Positions 1 through 16,674 of a stretch of DNA of 26,874 bases are shown here, in pieces. This stretch comes from Entrophospora sp. SA101 (Eukaryota; Glomeromycota; Glomeromycetes; Entrophosporales; Entrophosporaceae). The number at the start of each line of letters is the position of its first letter. The first letter of the stretch is position 1. Location: the NCBI GenBank assembly GCA_958430865.1, contig CAUDNR010000162.1:1-26874 (forward strand), read 5' to 3'. The notes under the pieces were generated by a model. The model saw only the letters and a list, made by a program, of their open reading frames with translations, had not been told where the DNA came from and did no database searches. The position numbers and the translations under genes were made by a program.

Positions 1-2747
<2,747 letters not shown>

Positions 2748-4892
2748 TGATGATAATGTAATTGAGTTTTTTATTTATATATATATGTTTTCATATTGGC
2801 AAAAAATTTTCAATATTAAATTGCATAGTTTTTATTTTATGTATATAAATAAAATAATTATTGTTGTGTCATGTGCTATTGTAGCTACTTTTTTATATAA
2901 TTACTAATTTAAATTAGTCTTATTTCTAAGATTCATTATTATTATTATCAAGAATTTTGAAATAAATAGCGTTAGTATTAATGATATTTATATAATAAAA
3001 TAAATAATGGTTTCAGGTTTAATGATATTTGTATAACAAACCATCTACCTACACAGATAGTTTCGCTCGGATAAGTCACCGAGCTTAGAACGTTTTGTAT
3101 ATTATGGACATAAATAAAATGTAGATTTCTCCTGGCTATAAATAGAATTGATGTATTAACCAAACCAACATGGATTTTTGCTCGTTTAACTTCTTCTGAT
3201 GCATACATTGCCTCAGTTACAATATTATCCTTGTATATCATTATGATTTGTCACTATAACTGCAACATCTAACATTGCTGAACCTCAACCGCTCTTTCCA
3301 GAAGGAGATTGAATTTTGTACTGCGGGAAGGTGAAAATGTTTGAAAAAAATGCTGCGATAGTTATAATTTAATATGATTTTCGGGAAGGAGAGCCTCCAA
3401 AGACCACAGAACGAAAATACAGACGGACATCACTGTTAAAGTATCTATTTACTTACCAAAAATTTGGTTAATTTAAATAACAATCATTTGTTTCTGATAA
3501 TATTTTGATGCTTCTTGAAAATTTATTAAACCAACTAATAATAGTAATGAATATTTTTTTGATAGAAATGGAAGGGCATCTCACTATATAATGGAATGAT
3601 ATCGTAGCAGTAGCAGAGTATCAGAAAATTGTTTGTTGATATCGCAAGAAAGGTTTTGATTATGACTTGAAACATAAAAAATTATAGAGGAAATTGTAGG
3701 TTTTTTAGAGGGAAAAGATATATGGGTCAATGAATGCTTGTAGAAAGCAAGGATACACTATTTTTACAGATGAAGAAGTAATATATAGTCATTCTCGTAC
3801 TGTTAAAATTAAAACTAGCAACAGTTATAAAATATGCAAAATATATCACAAAAGAATCAAAGAAGAATTGAGAAATAACTTTCAGGCTTGGGAATGTAAT
3901 TATGTGAATAATTTCACAATTTTGGTAAATGGACTATTATCACTTGTAAATGCGATAAGTCAGACATTTATTTATATTATAAAGTACTTTAAACAATTGA
4001 TTGCTTGCGTTCGACTCATCGAGTTTATATGTGTATCATTTGTAAAATCTTCCCATTTAACGGGAAAATATCTAGATATCCATATTAGTATTAGTATTAG
4101 TATAAAGTTTGGTTGATCTAATACTAATACTAATACGACATCAATATTAAATTATACTGATTTTTCAACGATTCCGTGACACAGTGTGTGTACCTTTTCT
4201 TTTAAATTAAAATATTACGAAAAAAACAAAAAAGGGCTATGTCACATGCTGTCATATGATTGAACGACGTTTCGATAAAACCGTTTTTTCTATCACAATA
4301 TACAAATGGATAGTTTTAATATCCGGATCCAAGCTCTAATGCAAGCAATAAATGCTTCTTTTGCACTCTCATCTGCTTCTAAGGTCAATGTCTGAAAAGA
4401 TTCCGTTTGATTGTAATGAGACGGTTTCTCATGCAAGAAAGATCTCATTCTCTTGACGATTCAATCCAGTAATCAAACTCGAGTCTGCTACTGATAATGA
4501 ATCAAACTAGCTCGTTAGAATATTATCGCATGAAAACCATCCAATCCAACATTAATTGTTTCTCGTTTATTTATTTTTGCAGTTGCCTCAAAAGAAGTTT
4601 AAGATATCCTCTTGTACTAATGAATATGGTAGAACCAAAGTCGTTACACTTTTAGGTTCATGTGATGAGACATAATTGATTATTTTATAACTTAATCCTT
4701 TATTTTTCATCGGTTTTTATATAGATTTGGTCATCTCCAGCCGTCAGAATTCTTTTATTAAGAGCCTCAGAATCGCTCTATATATTTTGAGTTATATTGA
4801 TTGTGCTTGTGAAACAATTTGAACGTGATCTACTTATTACTAATCACAAAATAGTTTTTCTTTAATTAAATTGAGCACTTTTTAATTGAAAA
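2748..4892. other. Gene-poor interval between helicase and sorting nexin
   Basis: No gene can be supported here. There is an unspliced 128-codon frame at 3730-4116 (+) with no recognisable domain, and short coding-like patches, for example 2978-3241 on the minus strand and about 4311-4394 on the plus strand. These look like decayed exons but match nothing I know. Base composition is less simple-sequence than in the other intergenic regions, which fits old, degraded genes or mobile DNA. The interval also holds the inverted repeat at 4083-4135. Confidence 0.5.
4083..4135. repeat. 18-bp perfect inverted repeat built from ATTAGT units
   Basis: Positions 4083-4100 (T followed by nearly three copies of ATTAGT) are the exact reverse complement of 4118-4135. 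They are separated by a 17-nt loop. The structure would form a strong hairpin in DNA or RNA. Confidence 0.9.
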
Positions 4893-5789
4893 ATGTATAA
4901 ATCACAAGCTTTTAATAATAACGAATTTGACGATAATTCAGAACATGAAGAGGAAATAGAACAAGATGAAGAGGAAACATTTGCAGCGACAGTAAACTTT
5001 AATTATAAACCAGAAGTAAAAGCCGTCTTTTGCTGTCAAATAGATCGTGACATTCACAATGATGGCTCAATTATCTCCATTGAAAGTGCTCAAAAAACCA
5101 CCGATAATAATGGGAGTTCATTCATTACATATACCATCAAAATTGAGGTTAATTGGTTAAATTCTTTATAATGTTCAATTAATTGATCAAGTTGATAAAT
5201 TTTTTATTTTATTTATTTCAACAATTGAAATAGTTTCTTTTAATTCAATAATTATTAGGAACAAGAAGTCAAAAGGCGTTATTCTGAATTTGAATCATTA
5301 CGAAAAGTGATGATGAAGTTATATCCAACGTTAATTGTTCCACCGATACCAGAGAAACATTCAATTGGTTAATAGTTTTAAACGGTTATGGTTTTTAATT
5401 ACTTTTTGTCAGTTCAGATCTTTGAATTAAATGGAATTTGCTTTTTTTATCAAGCTGATTATGCGACTATGCAAACTAAAGCAAAGGAAGATATGACAAT
5501 AATTGAAAAAAGAAAAAGGATGTTACAAACTTTCTTAAATCGTGTAGCTAAACATCCTCAACTTTCGAGTGAACATGTATTCCATCGTTTCTTGGAACCT
5601 AATGTTTCTTGGGTATTTAAATTCTATTATAAAATACATTTGTTTATATTTCGGTAAAAATTAACTAACACGCGCTCACACATCTATATTGGTGTAGAAT
5701 GAAGTGCTTCACTCACCTCCATTATCTAATCTCCCAAAAAATATTCTTCAAGTGTCACCCGCAAATCTTTCATCCCAACCTTTGAATTC

Positions 5790-5845
<56 letters not shown>

Positions 5846-7168
5846 CACCATCAACAACAACTCAACTTCCTACTCCTAGCTATCAAGGTGTATTAAAAAA
5901 TCCAGATAAACGTTTTGTCGACTCTGAAAATTTTACTAGTAAATTTGCTTATCATATTGGTCAAAGTATGGAAAAAACTAATAGAAGAACTTGGAAACGT
6001 TTAAATGGTAGAAGTTTATTATTTATCGGTCTCCTTTCTTTTTTAAAAAAGATTCTCGTTTTTCAATTCATATGATACTTACTTTAATTTTGTAAAGATT
6101 TATCTAGTGATTATTCTGAATTAGGTGCTGTTTATAACGGTTTCAGTTTAAATGAGAGTGATCATGATGATCTTGCTAGCGCTATTGAAAAAGTAGGTCA
6201 GGCAGTGGATTCATCTTATATGGCAACAAGTGAACTAGTAGGTTTTCATGATTAATTCAAACTAACATGGATTAATATTAGGTTATTTATTAATAATTAT
6301 GTCTTTTTTGAAGACTTCATCCCTTGAATCTGAATTTAATGAACCACTACAAGAATATTCACAATATGCTCAAGCAATTAAACAAGTTTTAAAATATAGA
6401 CATTTAAAGCACTTGCAAATGGAACTTACCAGTGAAACACTTGAAAAGCAAAAAATAACTTTAGAAAATTTGGAAAGGTCTGAACAAGAAGCTAGAAGAT
6501 TAGAGGAGGCCTTAAACAAAGAACGTGGCGTTCAAGACTCTAACGCTCGACATTTCAATGCGATTGAAGAAATTAACACTGATATAAATAACAATGATAG
6601 TAATGGTCATTTTGACTATCTATCACAAAATGGTGATATCTCAGCTACATCATCTGCTCTTGGGGGGTCAAAATCTCAGAAAAGAAATAGCAGTAGCTCT
6701 AAACTTCTTTCAGTTCTTAGTCATAAAATTCACGGTATTATGGATGTGGATCCAGAAGCTACAAGAAGAAACAGAATTGGTAGAACCCGTGACTCCATAA
6801 TTCAAGTAAATATTTTTACCAACTGAGTTAAAACAAATGAAAAATAATTTTAACACGTTTTCTTTTTTCTTGAAAAAGCTGGACGAAGCAGTAATTACAA
6901 CTACTGAGGATTTAAAAAATATATCAGTTTCTATCCAGAACGATTTAGACCGTTTTCAATGTCAAAAAGTATGCGATATCAGAGACATGTTGATTGCCTA
7001 TGCAAAAAATCACATCGAGTGGTGTCAAAAGGTTTTTTTTTTTAATTCATATAAAAATGTTAAGCAATATTTTATTTATGCCTTCCCAAAATAACCATAT
7101 AAAATATTTTTCAGAATCTTAATAGCTGGGAGGAAGCAAAGGCAGAAGTTGAAAAGGTTCAAACCTAA
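4893..7168 (+). CDS. ATG20: PX-domain sorting nexin, Snx41/Atg20 family
   Basis: This is a phosphoinositide-binding sorting nexin that, in its family, pairs with Snx4 on endosomes and serves recycling and selective autophagy. Exons are 4893-5147, 5259-5367, 5455-5612, 5698-6007, 6098-6237, 6314-6805, 6879-7031 and 7115-7168, giving 556 aa with every phase matching. An acidic N-terminus (about residues 10-30) is followed by the PX domain (about 45-170), with [12 protein letters not shown], the PPIPEKHS loop and [18 protein letters not shown]. The family stretch NEVLHSPP follows, then an 18-Gln run, then a long helical BAR-like region containing [20 protein letters not shown] and a coiled coil rich in Glu, Lys and Arg. 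A Ser/Asn-rich linker splits the C-terminal helices. The start is the first ATG before the acidic stretch. Filamentous fungi often have one gene for yeast Snx41 and Atg20, so the symbol could be either. Confidence 0.9.
5791..5844 (+). repeat. CAG/CAA run coding 18 Gln
   Basis: Eighteen consecutive Gln codons, mostly CAG with CAA interruptions, lie in the fourth exon of the sorting nexin, between the PX domain and the BAR-like helices. CAG codons are rare elsewhere in this AT-rich window, which suggests expansion by slippage. Confidence 0.9.
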
Positions 7169-7824
7169 ATATTTATGGTTTCACTAATTATATACATATA
7201 TATATTATTGAAACATTCTTAGATTTCTTAGATTTCTTAGATTACAATATAGGATGTCTGATTTTTTTTTTCTTTTTTTTTTGTTATCACTATTTCTTTT
7301 GAATTATTAAAGGGGCAGTTTTTTTTTTTTTGTGATTTTTGTTTACTAATAGTTGTATATATTATTTCCTTTTTAATTTGAACAATTTAATCCAAATACT
7401 TTTAATATAGACAAATTTATTTGGATATCTAATAGCAGATTTTTTACTCTATATTGATTTATATAATATATATAGACAAAAGAATGATCTTAAAACAGAA
7501 GATCTACTATTTAGAAAGACAAATCTGACCATTTTACTTTTAACTTTTTAAATTAACACTAATAAATATTCAAGTTGTTTATACTTTAAAATTTAATCAA
7601 AGTAATATTAATGAAAAGCTAAATCAAATAAAATTTATTAAATAAATATGGTATTACAATCGTTGTGCTTTAAATATAAATATACAAAGATAACTAAATC
7701 CTAATTAATTGCTATATTTTCCCGTAAAGACTAAAAAATTTTTTTTATGTAATAAATTTTCTTGCACAATTATAAAATTATACCTCGGATGATTTATAAA
7801 TATCCTTTTATTTTAAAAAATCGA
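7169..7824. other. Convergent intergenic spacer
   Basis: This spacer separates the 3' ends of the sorting nexin (+) and Iws1 (-). It is AT-rich with T-runs near 7262-7282 and 7319-7331, and a short repeat of TTAGATTTC near 7219-7240. It presumably holds both 3' UTRs. No gene was seen. Confidence 0.6.
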
Positions 7825-9326
7825 TTAATTTTTTTTGGTCCCTCTTTCTAATCTACGCATTGTTTGTTTCAATGAGCGATATGGATCTTCTTTTCTGTGA
7901 ACATGAAAGTTCCTTGCTTGATTAACATCTGTCGAAATTGAATGAGACTGAGTAGGCTCGTGATCTTCGTTACTATTTAAAATACAATTTATTTAATAAG
8001 TGAATTTAAAGATAATTGAAAAAAATTTTTTTTTGAAAACCATTTTTTACCTTTGTTGTCCACTGAATAGCAGTGGTATTATTTAATAATGGTAGAATAA
8101 TATAATAATAATAATAATAATAAATAATATTTAGTGATATTTGACATTATTAATTTCAATAAAAATATTTTTATACATACGAATCACGATAAAAATCAAA
8201 ATGTGCAGCAGCTATTTCTCGGTAATCATCACTCAATCCAAGTATTGGTCTGCTCCATTTTTCTACAAGCCTAGTAGCCAATTGCCTTACTACTTCACTA
8301 GTACGCGAGGAAATTTTGTAAAAATAAACAATTCTTCCAACTTTACTAGATAATAAATTATCTGTAGTAATCGGGTACTTTAGTTATCGAAAATTGAATA
8401 TTAATCATTATTCAGGAATTAAACAATTATCAAAATAAATTTTAATGAAATATACTTACTCGATCAAGTATTTTCATCATTTCTAACTGTAAAGTGATGC
8501 TTGGTAATGTTCTATCAGGTAAAGGTTCCAGCCAATATCTGACGGCATCCAATATATTATTATCAATAAGCGCTTCAGTTAAATATGGCTTCGATAGTCT
8601 TTCTACAACAGCATCCAACATATTTATTTTTCGATGACATGGATCCCCGTTATCAACTCCTCTAACATCGTCATCAGCTGCTCTTAACATGATTTGGCAT
8701 AAACGTTCTGCCTCTTCGTCATTCAACTTTTCCAACGCTATTTCATCATTTTTCGATTTCCTGCCTCGTTTTTTTGGAAGGAATTCTGCAAAATCCTCAT
8801 CAACAATCCTTCTTGATTCCAATAAAGGTGCCAATTCAGGATTTTTTTGAGTGATCCTTTCGTTCCTTTCATTTTCATTTTTTTCAATGTCATCTTCTCT
8901 AATTATATCGTCAGTTTTCCTTCGAGGTCGTCTTTTTTGTATTAATCTTTGACGTCTATGTTTAGGATTTATTTGTTGAGGAGTATACTCTTCATCATCA
9001 TGTCCATTCTTATTGCCAGCAATAGATCTCTCGGGAGAACTTCTTTGTCTTTTCCTCTTGCTCTTGTTTTTTGTTTTTCTGCTATCGTTTAAATAGTCAT
9101 CTCCAGAGCCAAATTCTGAATAACTATCAATAACATCCGATAATTCTTCATTTTCATCCCCAAAAATGTCTATTCCATTTTCCGATTTAGTTTTGTTTAA
9201 AGTAACTGAATTATTGGTAACTTTGTTCGAGTCAAAACTTTCTGAATGATTTGAATTTGTAGGGGAGATTGGTGGTGATCTTGGCGGTGATCTTGGCGAC
9301 GACCTTGGTGAGGGTGAATTAAACAT
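7825..9326 (-). CDS. IWS1: Transcription elongation factor Iws1/Spn1
   Basis: Iws1/Spn1 binds Spt6 and acts with elongating RNA polymerase II in the nucleus. On the minus strand the exons are 9326-8460, 8377-8181, 8062-8051 and 7972-7825, giving 407 aa with all phases matching. The N-terminal 190 residues are disordered: a Ser-Pro-Arg-rich start (SPRSPPRSPP), an acidic patch around residues 56-80, and several basic clusters that could be nuclear localisation signals. The conserved core (about 200-355) is the TFIIS-N-like domain, seen in LTEALIDNNILDAVRYWLEP, LPSITLQLEMMKIL, KVGRIVYFYK and LVEKWSRPILGLSDDYR. The C-terminus has the family-typical ARNFHVHRKEDPYRSLKQTM. The third exon is only 12 nt. 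The gene converges on the sorting nexin. The assignment is secure from the core motifs. Confidence 0.93.
8051..8062 (-). other. IWS1: 12-nt microexon of IWS1
   Basis: On the minus strand the sequence reads CAG, then TGGACAACAAAG, then GTAAAA. It joins exon 2 (ending in phase 2) to exon 4 (starting with one leftover base) and yields S-G-Q-Q-S across the joins. Direct joining of exons 2 and 4 also keeps the frame because 12 is a multiple of three, so the exon could be skipped without a frameshift. Confidence 0.75.
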
Positions 9327-9375
9327 GTTTAATATTAAATTGTTTTAATAAAACGTATTTTAAAAGAATTCATCG

Positions 9376-9443
9376 TTTATATCCCACATATTATCCTTCC
9401 TTAGTTATATCCCACCTCAGTTACATCCAAAGGGGATATAAAA
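9376..9443. promoter_or_regulatory. TATA elements upstream of IWS1
   Basis: On the minus strand TATAAA lies at 9381-9376, 50 bp before the IWS1 ATG, inside the 11-mer GTGGGATATAA. A second copy of that 11-mer lies at 9415-9405. Facing the other way, the plus strand reads GGGGATATAAAA at 9432-9443. The minus-strand TATA is the likely IWS1 core promoter. The role of the other copies is unknown. Confidence 0.45.
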
Positions 9444-9721
9444 GAGGTACCCTTGTTGATGACACTGTAAATCACATGACCAAACAGTCTGCAATAATAT
9501 TCCTTCTGCAATAGCTAAACCCACTAGGATAACTATAAAAGAAAATAAACAATTAAATGTAAAATACACTAATACTGTATGTTTGCTATTTTTTAATTTA
9601 ACATATGTTTTTTATTATTAATAATTAGCACAACAAATTACAATTAATAAAAATTTTTGTCGAATGGTAAAAAAAAATTTTGACATCCCAAGTAATAATC
9701 ATATGAAAGCTAGGCTCTTAT

Positions 9722-9779
9722 GAAGCAATAATTCGTAACGCGAGCAATAATTCGTGACTCGAAGCATAATTCGTGACAT
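9722..9779. repeat. Three degenerate tandem units of about 19 bp
   Basis: The units begin at 9722, 9742 and 9761, and each contains the core CATAATTCGTGAC or CAATAATTCGTRAC preceded by GARG. This resembles the subterminal repeats of a DNA transposon or a protein-binding array. No matching inverted copy was found in the window. Confidence 0.7.
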
Positions 9780-10938
9780 GGGGACTATAAAGGACCCATA
9801 GTAATAATTATTAGTATAGTTAGCATAATTTTTATTAGTTACCAAAATCTTAGGTGCTCCTATTTATACATAACTTAATAGCCAACTTATTGCTTATTCA
9901 TTTTCCCTACCATCTACATTTTTTATTTCCTTTTGCATCCCCTCCACCTTCTGATCGTGTACATATATTAGAATCATTCTTTCATAATGTTTAATGGCCT
10001 TTCTTCTGACCTCAAACCTTCATTTTAAATTTTCTTTTCCCACCACTCCTTTAAAAACACATCTATACTACCTATCAACACTTGAATATCTTGTTATATA
10101 ATTTCTAAATATTTGAACAAATATAGCTTCATGACAAACTAGAGCAAATTTCTTCTAGCCTCTTCCATTTCTGTTATTTTTATAATAGTGACAACTCCAA
10201 AAACCAGATATAATTTCTTGTTTAATTGCCTGACCAAAAATTTAGGAACTTATGATATACTTACAGGCGGACTACTACATTTCTTTATGTTTTTGAGCTT
10301 CGTGTCTTCGTAAACCATTAATGTTTTTATATATACCCATAAATCATGTTGGCGCAGATTGCATCTATAAATTTGATTCTATTTTAAATATAAAAAAACA
10401 AAAACTATTAGATTAAGAAGAAGCTAGAAAACATTAAACAGTTGTCATGTATATTTAATACACTTGGACTTGAATTTAATTCATTTTTATATTTATTTAC
10501 TACCTTATACAGTGGGGACAATTTGGTGGACTTTTTTTATATGAAACTTGCAACAACAAAAAATTTTTTTACTATATGCATTGTACTATATAGTTAAAAT
10601 AAAGTGGATCAATAAAAAGACACTTAGATTCACATTATATATTAGTATTATCAATTTATTAATATAAAAATATGTGTGTATGTATATATATATGTACATA
10701 AAGATTGCAAATAACGTTATAATCTAGGACTTCAGATGTTTTCATTTGGAAGTTTTATCTAAAAAGAATTTATAAATATAAAAAAAATAAATAATTGATT
10801 TAAGAATAAAAAGCTCGATACATAAAAACAGCAGATTTGACACAATATACAAATTCGACGCATGTGTGTATGGTAAATATATATTTTGAGATTTTTAAGG
10901 AACTTTAAGCCCAAAAGAATATAATCAAAAAAATAATG

Positions 10939-13534
10939 TTAACGTTGGTTATTATAATTATTGAATTGTGCCATAAGATCTGATACATTAGAACTACCAG
11001 GAATTTGATTAGGGAACTGTTGTAAATTTGGCACGGCATGTTGGGATTGATGTTGAGGAAGAGTATTAGGGGGCATAACATTTGGACTGCCAACATTAGG
11101 CTGATTAGCCATTGAAGCATTATAAGGAGCAGGCTGTTGTGCAAGATTATGTGGGGGCATCTGCATATATGGTTGTTGATTTGGAATTGCAGAAGTGTTT
11201 GCAGGTAAATTTCCAAGTATTCGTTGTACATCAAAATCATGTGACTGTATAGGCATAAAACCTGGCTGATGTTGTAAATTAGTTCCAGGTGGGATTACTT
11301 GCATAGGTGGTATTCCTTGAATAGAATGAGCATTTTGGGATGCTGTTGGTTGTTGCTGTTGCTGTTGTAAACTACCAAGCAAATTGGCGAGTGCAGCAAA
11401 ATTAACATTATTCAATGAAATTGGACTAATATTTGCTGCTGCATTTAGTTGCTCTGTAATTGGAACAGTTTGTTGCGTTGGGGATAAAATTTGTTGGCCG
11501 GTCATTAAAATATTATTATTATCTGGAGGTCGAATGTTAACAGGAACTGATGAAACTGATAAATCACGAGCTCGCAACAACAATCCAACTGCCTCTCCTA
11601 ATTTAATATTGTTATATTCTAAGTTATTTTAAAATTTAAGTTAATAATAATAATAATAATAATTTATACACAAAGTATTAAAAAATAAAAATAAACCAAC
11701 CATCGTATTTTACATTGTCTTGAGAACGTTGATGTTCAAATATTTGCATATTGACCCTACCATTAATTGCAAGATTTCTTTCCAAAAATATGACTGCACG
11801 AACACCCTCTACAATCATCTGACGAACAACTGCTTGGATTTGAAGTTTTCTAGACAAATGAAGTGTATGAACAGTAATATTTGCTTCTTTGAATGCATGC
11901 TCCACTTGCCACAAATAATTCCTAAACATTATATTAAAAAAAACTTTTTTTTTTAAATAACATGTAATTTATAAAATATTTTTCTTTATTATTGTTATTA
12001 GGATACCAACCGGTCAATTTCTTCGAGAGCAATTATTTGACATTCTGGTACCTCATTACCTTGTCTTCTAGGTAAAGGAAATTCATCATTGGTCCTATCC
12101 TGTGATTGTGGCCTATTATCACGACTTTGTTTACGTTCTAAATAATCTCTATTGGGAATTCTATATGGTTTAGATCTATTATTGGTCCTTTGATCATGAT
12201 AATTTCCTCTTTCATTGTCCTCCTTATTGTAATGACGATCACTACGAGTTTGAGTATTATGTCCCCGGACAGGTGAATATTCTCGTTTGATGTTATGCCA
12301 ATTGTTTTTATTTCCACTTTTTTGGTTCCAACGTTTTTCATGACGACGCCCAAAATTAGGTTTAGTTCCAATATCTTGATTTGGTGAATGGTGACGTGGC
12401 TTACCATGAGAAATTTCCAATCCTATTATGCGTTGTTGATGTATATATAAATTATAATATTTTAAAGAAATATTTAATTTATTATTAATTTATTAATTTT
12501 ACAGAACCAAATAACATTTACTTGCCTAATCTTAATCCATGTAAAACCCTTCCATTCTCTCTTTCGATCGCTTGTTTAACACTCTCAGGATTATCATATT
12601 GGATAAAACCAAAACTGTTTTTAATAGATATTTGAAAAACTTCACCATAAGGGGAAAAGACATCATAAAGCTCTTTTTTGGAAGTTGAATGAGTGGATAA
12701 ATTTCCCAAAAATAAACGAGATCCCGATGGCAGAGCTTGGAATTCAGCATCTGTTAATTTACGCAAGCTAAATGGGGCCTTATTATCATTATTATTACTA
12801 TTATTATTTTCATTTTCTATTTGGGAATTTGGAGGATAGTGATTATGAAACCTATAGTGATGTTCTTTATCAATAATTTGATCAGTATTACCAGATAAAT
12901 TATCTATAGTATTATTATTATTATTAATTTGGGAATTCCGAATAGAATTAGTAATATTGGAACTTGGTTGTTGCAAAGTTTGTCCATATTCAAATCTCAT
13001 AAACTCTTCAGAATTGTAATTATTATTGTCGTTGATGTCGATGTTGTTGCTAACGTTATTAACATTATTATTAGAATTATCAGAATTATCAGAATTATTA
13101 ACATTATTGTCATTATTAACATTAACGTTATTGTTTTGCGACTCGTAAAGGTCAGATGTTTTTGTAGAAATATTTGCATTATTGACTTGAATACTGGAAG
13201 AATCAAGTTCCGTATTATTAGTTTGATCAATATTTTCATTTTTAGATGGTGGTTCATTAATGTTAATTTCTTTTGGCTCGTCAATTATTTCTTGGCTAAT
13301 ATTCATATTTGGTATATGAGTGGTTTGTTCATTTGATGATAATGATTCAAGTAATATATTTGTAGGCATATTATCTGATTTTGAGCTTGTCAAAGGCATG
13401 TCTTTTTGAACTTGGGCCGATTCTAAAGCTTCTTCAACTATTTCTTGATCATTTGCAATAAACTCTTCATTGCTAGTGGTTAGCTTTTTTTCAATATCAG
13501 GACTGGGAACACTGTTAATAGAAGCTTCCTTCAT
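10939..13534 (-). CDS. NAB3: Nab3-like RRM protein
   Basis: Yeast Nab3 is the RNA-binding subunit of the Nrd1-Nab3-Sen1 complex that ends transcription of non-coding RNAs. On the minus strand the exons are 13534-12526, 12422-12011, 11921-11701 and 11618-10939, giving 773 aa. A long acidic, Asn-rich N-terminus (residues 1-250) precedes one RRM at about 272-341, with RNP2 LFLGNL and RNP1 NSFGFIQY. A basic Arg/Asn-rich linker follows (about 345-455). Next is a second folded region (about 460-560) starting ECQIIALEEIDR and containing WQVEHAF, LQAVVRQMIVEGVRAVIFLE and QIFEHQRSQDNVKYDEY, which resembles the anticodon-binding-like domain of Nab3. The tail is Gln/Asn/Pro-rich and prion-like, comparable to the yeast Nab3 tail. 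Intron 1 uses a GC donor. The intron 2 donor (GTTGGT at 12010) was chosen because it alone keeps the frame; a stronger-looking GTATCC lies 3 nt further on. The RRM is certain; orthology to Nab3 is likely. Confidence 0.82.
12423..12525 (-). other. GC-AG intron 1 of the NAB3-like gene
   Basis: On the minus strand the junction reads ATTAG, then GCAAGTAAAT at the donor, and ATAATAG, then GATTGGAAATT at the acceptor. This 103-nt intron gives R-L-G-L-E-I-S across the joint, the normal end of an RRM. Using the GT four bases later would put a stop a few codons into the next exon. Confidence 0.75.

Positions 13535-16674
<3,140 letters not shown>

Larger units (their letters stand above)
9327..10938. 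other. Intergenic region between IWS1 and NAB3-like gene
   Basis: This region holds the IWS1 promoter on its left and the 3' side of the NAB3-like gene on its right. No open frame here resembles a protein. It contains the three-unit repeat at 9722-9779. Near 10511 there is an ACAGTGGGGACAA stretch that resembles the end of a mariner-type element but has no visible partner. Confidence 0.5.

Noticed and set aside
3730..4116. Unspliced 128-codon plus-strand frame
   Set aside because: No recognisable domain, no promoter or splice support, and it ends in repeat sequence; length alone is weak evidence.
10905..11240. 111-codon minus-strand frame
   Set aside because: A shifted-frame reading of the Gln/Asn/Pro-rich last exon of the NAB3-like gene.
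12005..12010. U12-type intron in the NAB3-like gene
   Set aside because: GTATCCTAA resembles a minor-spliceosome donor, but no TTCCTTAAC-like branch site lies near the acceptor, and the frame does not match.
12929..13336. 135-codon plus-strand frame rich in Ile and Val
   Set aside because: It is the antisense reading of the Asn/Asp-rich N-terminus of the NAB3-like gene.
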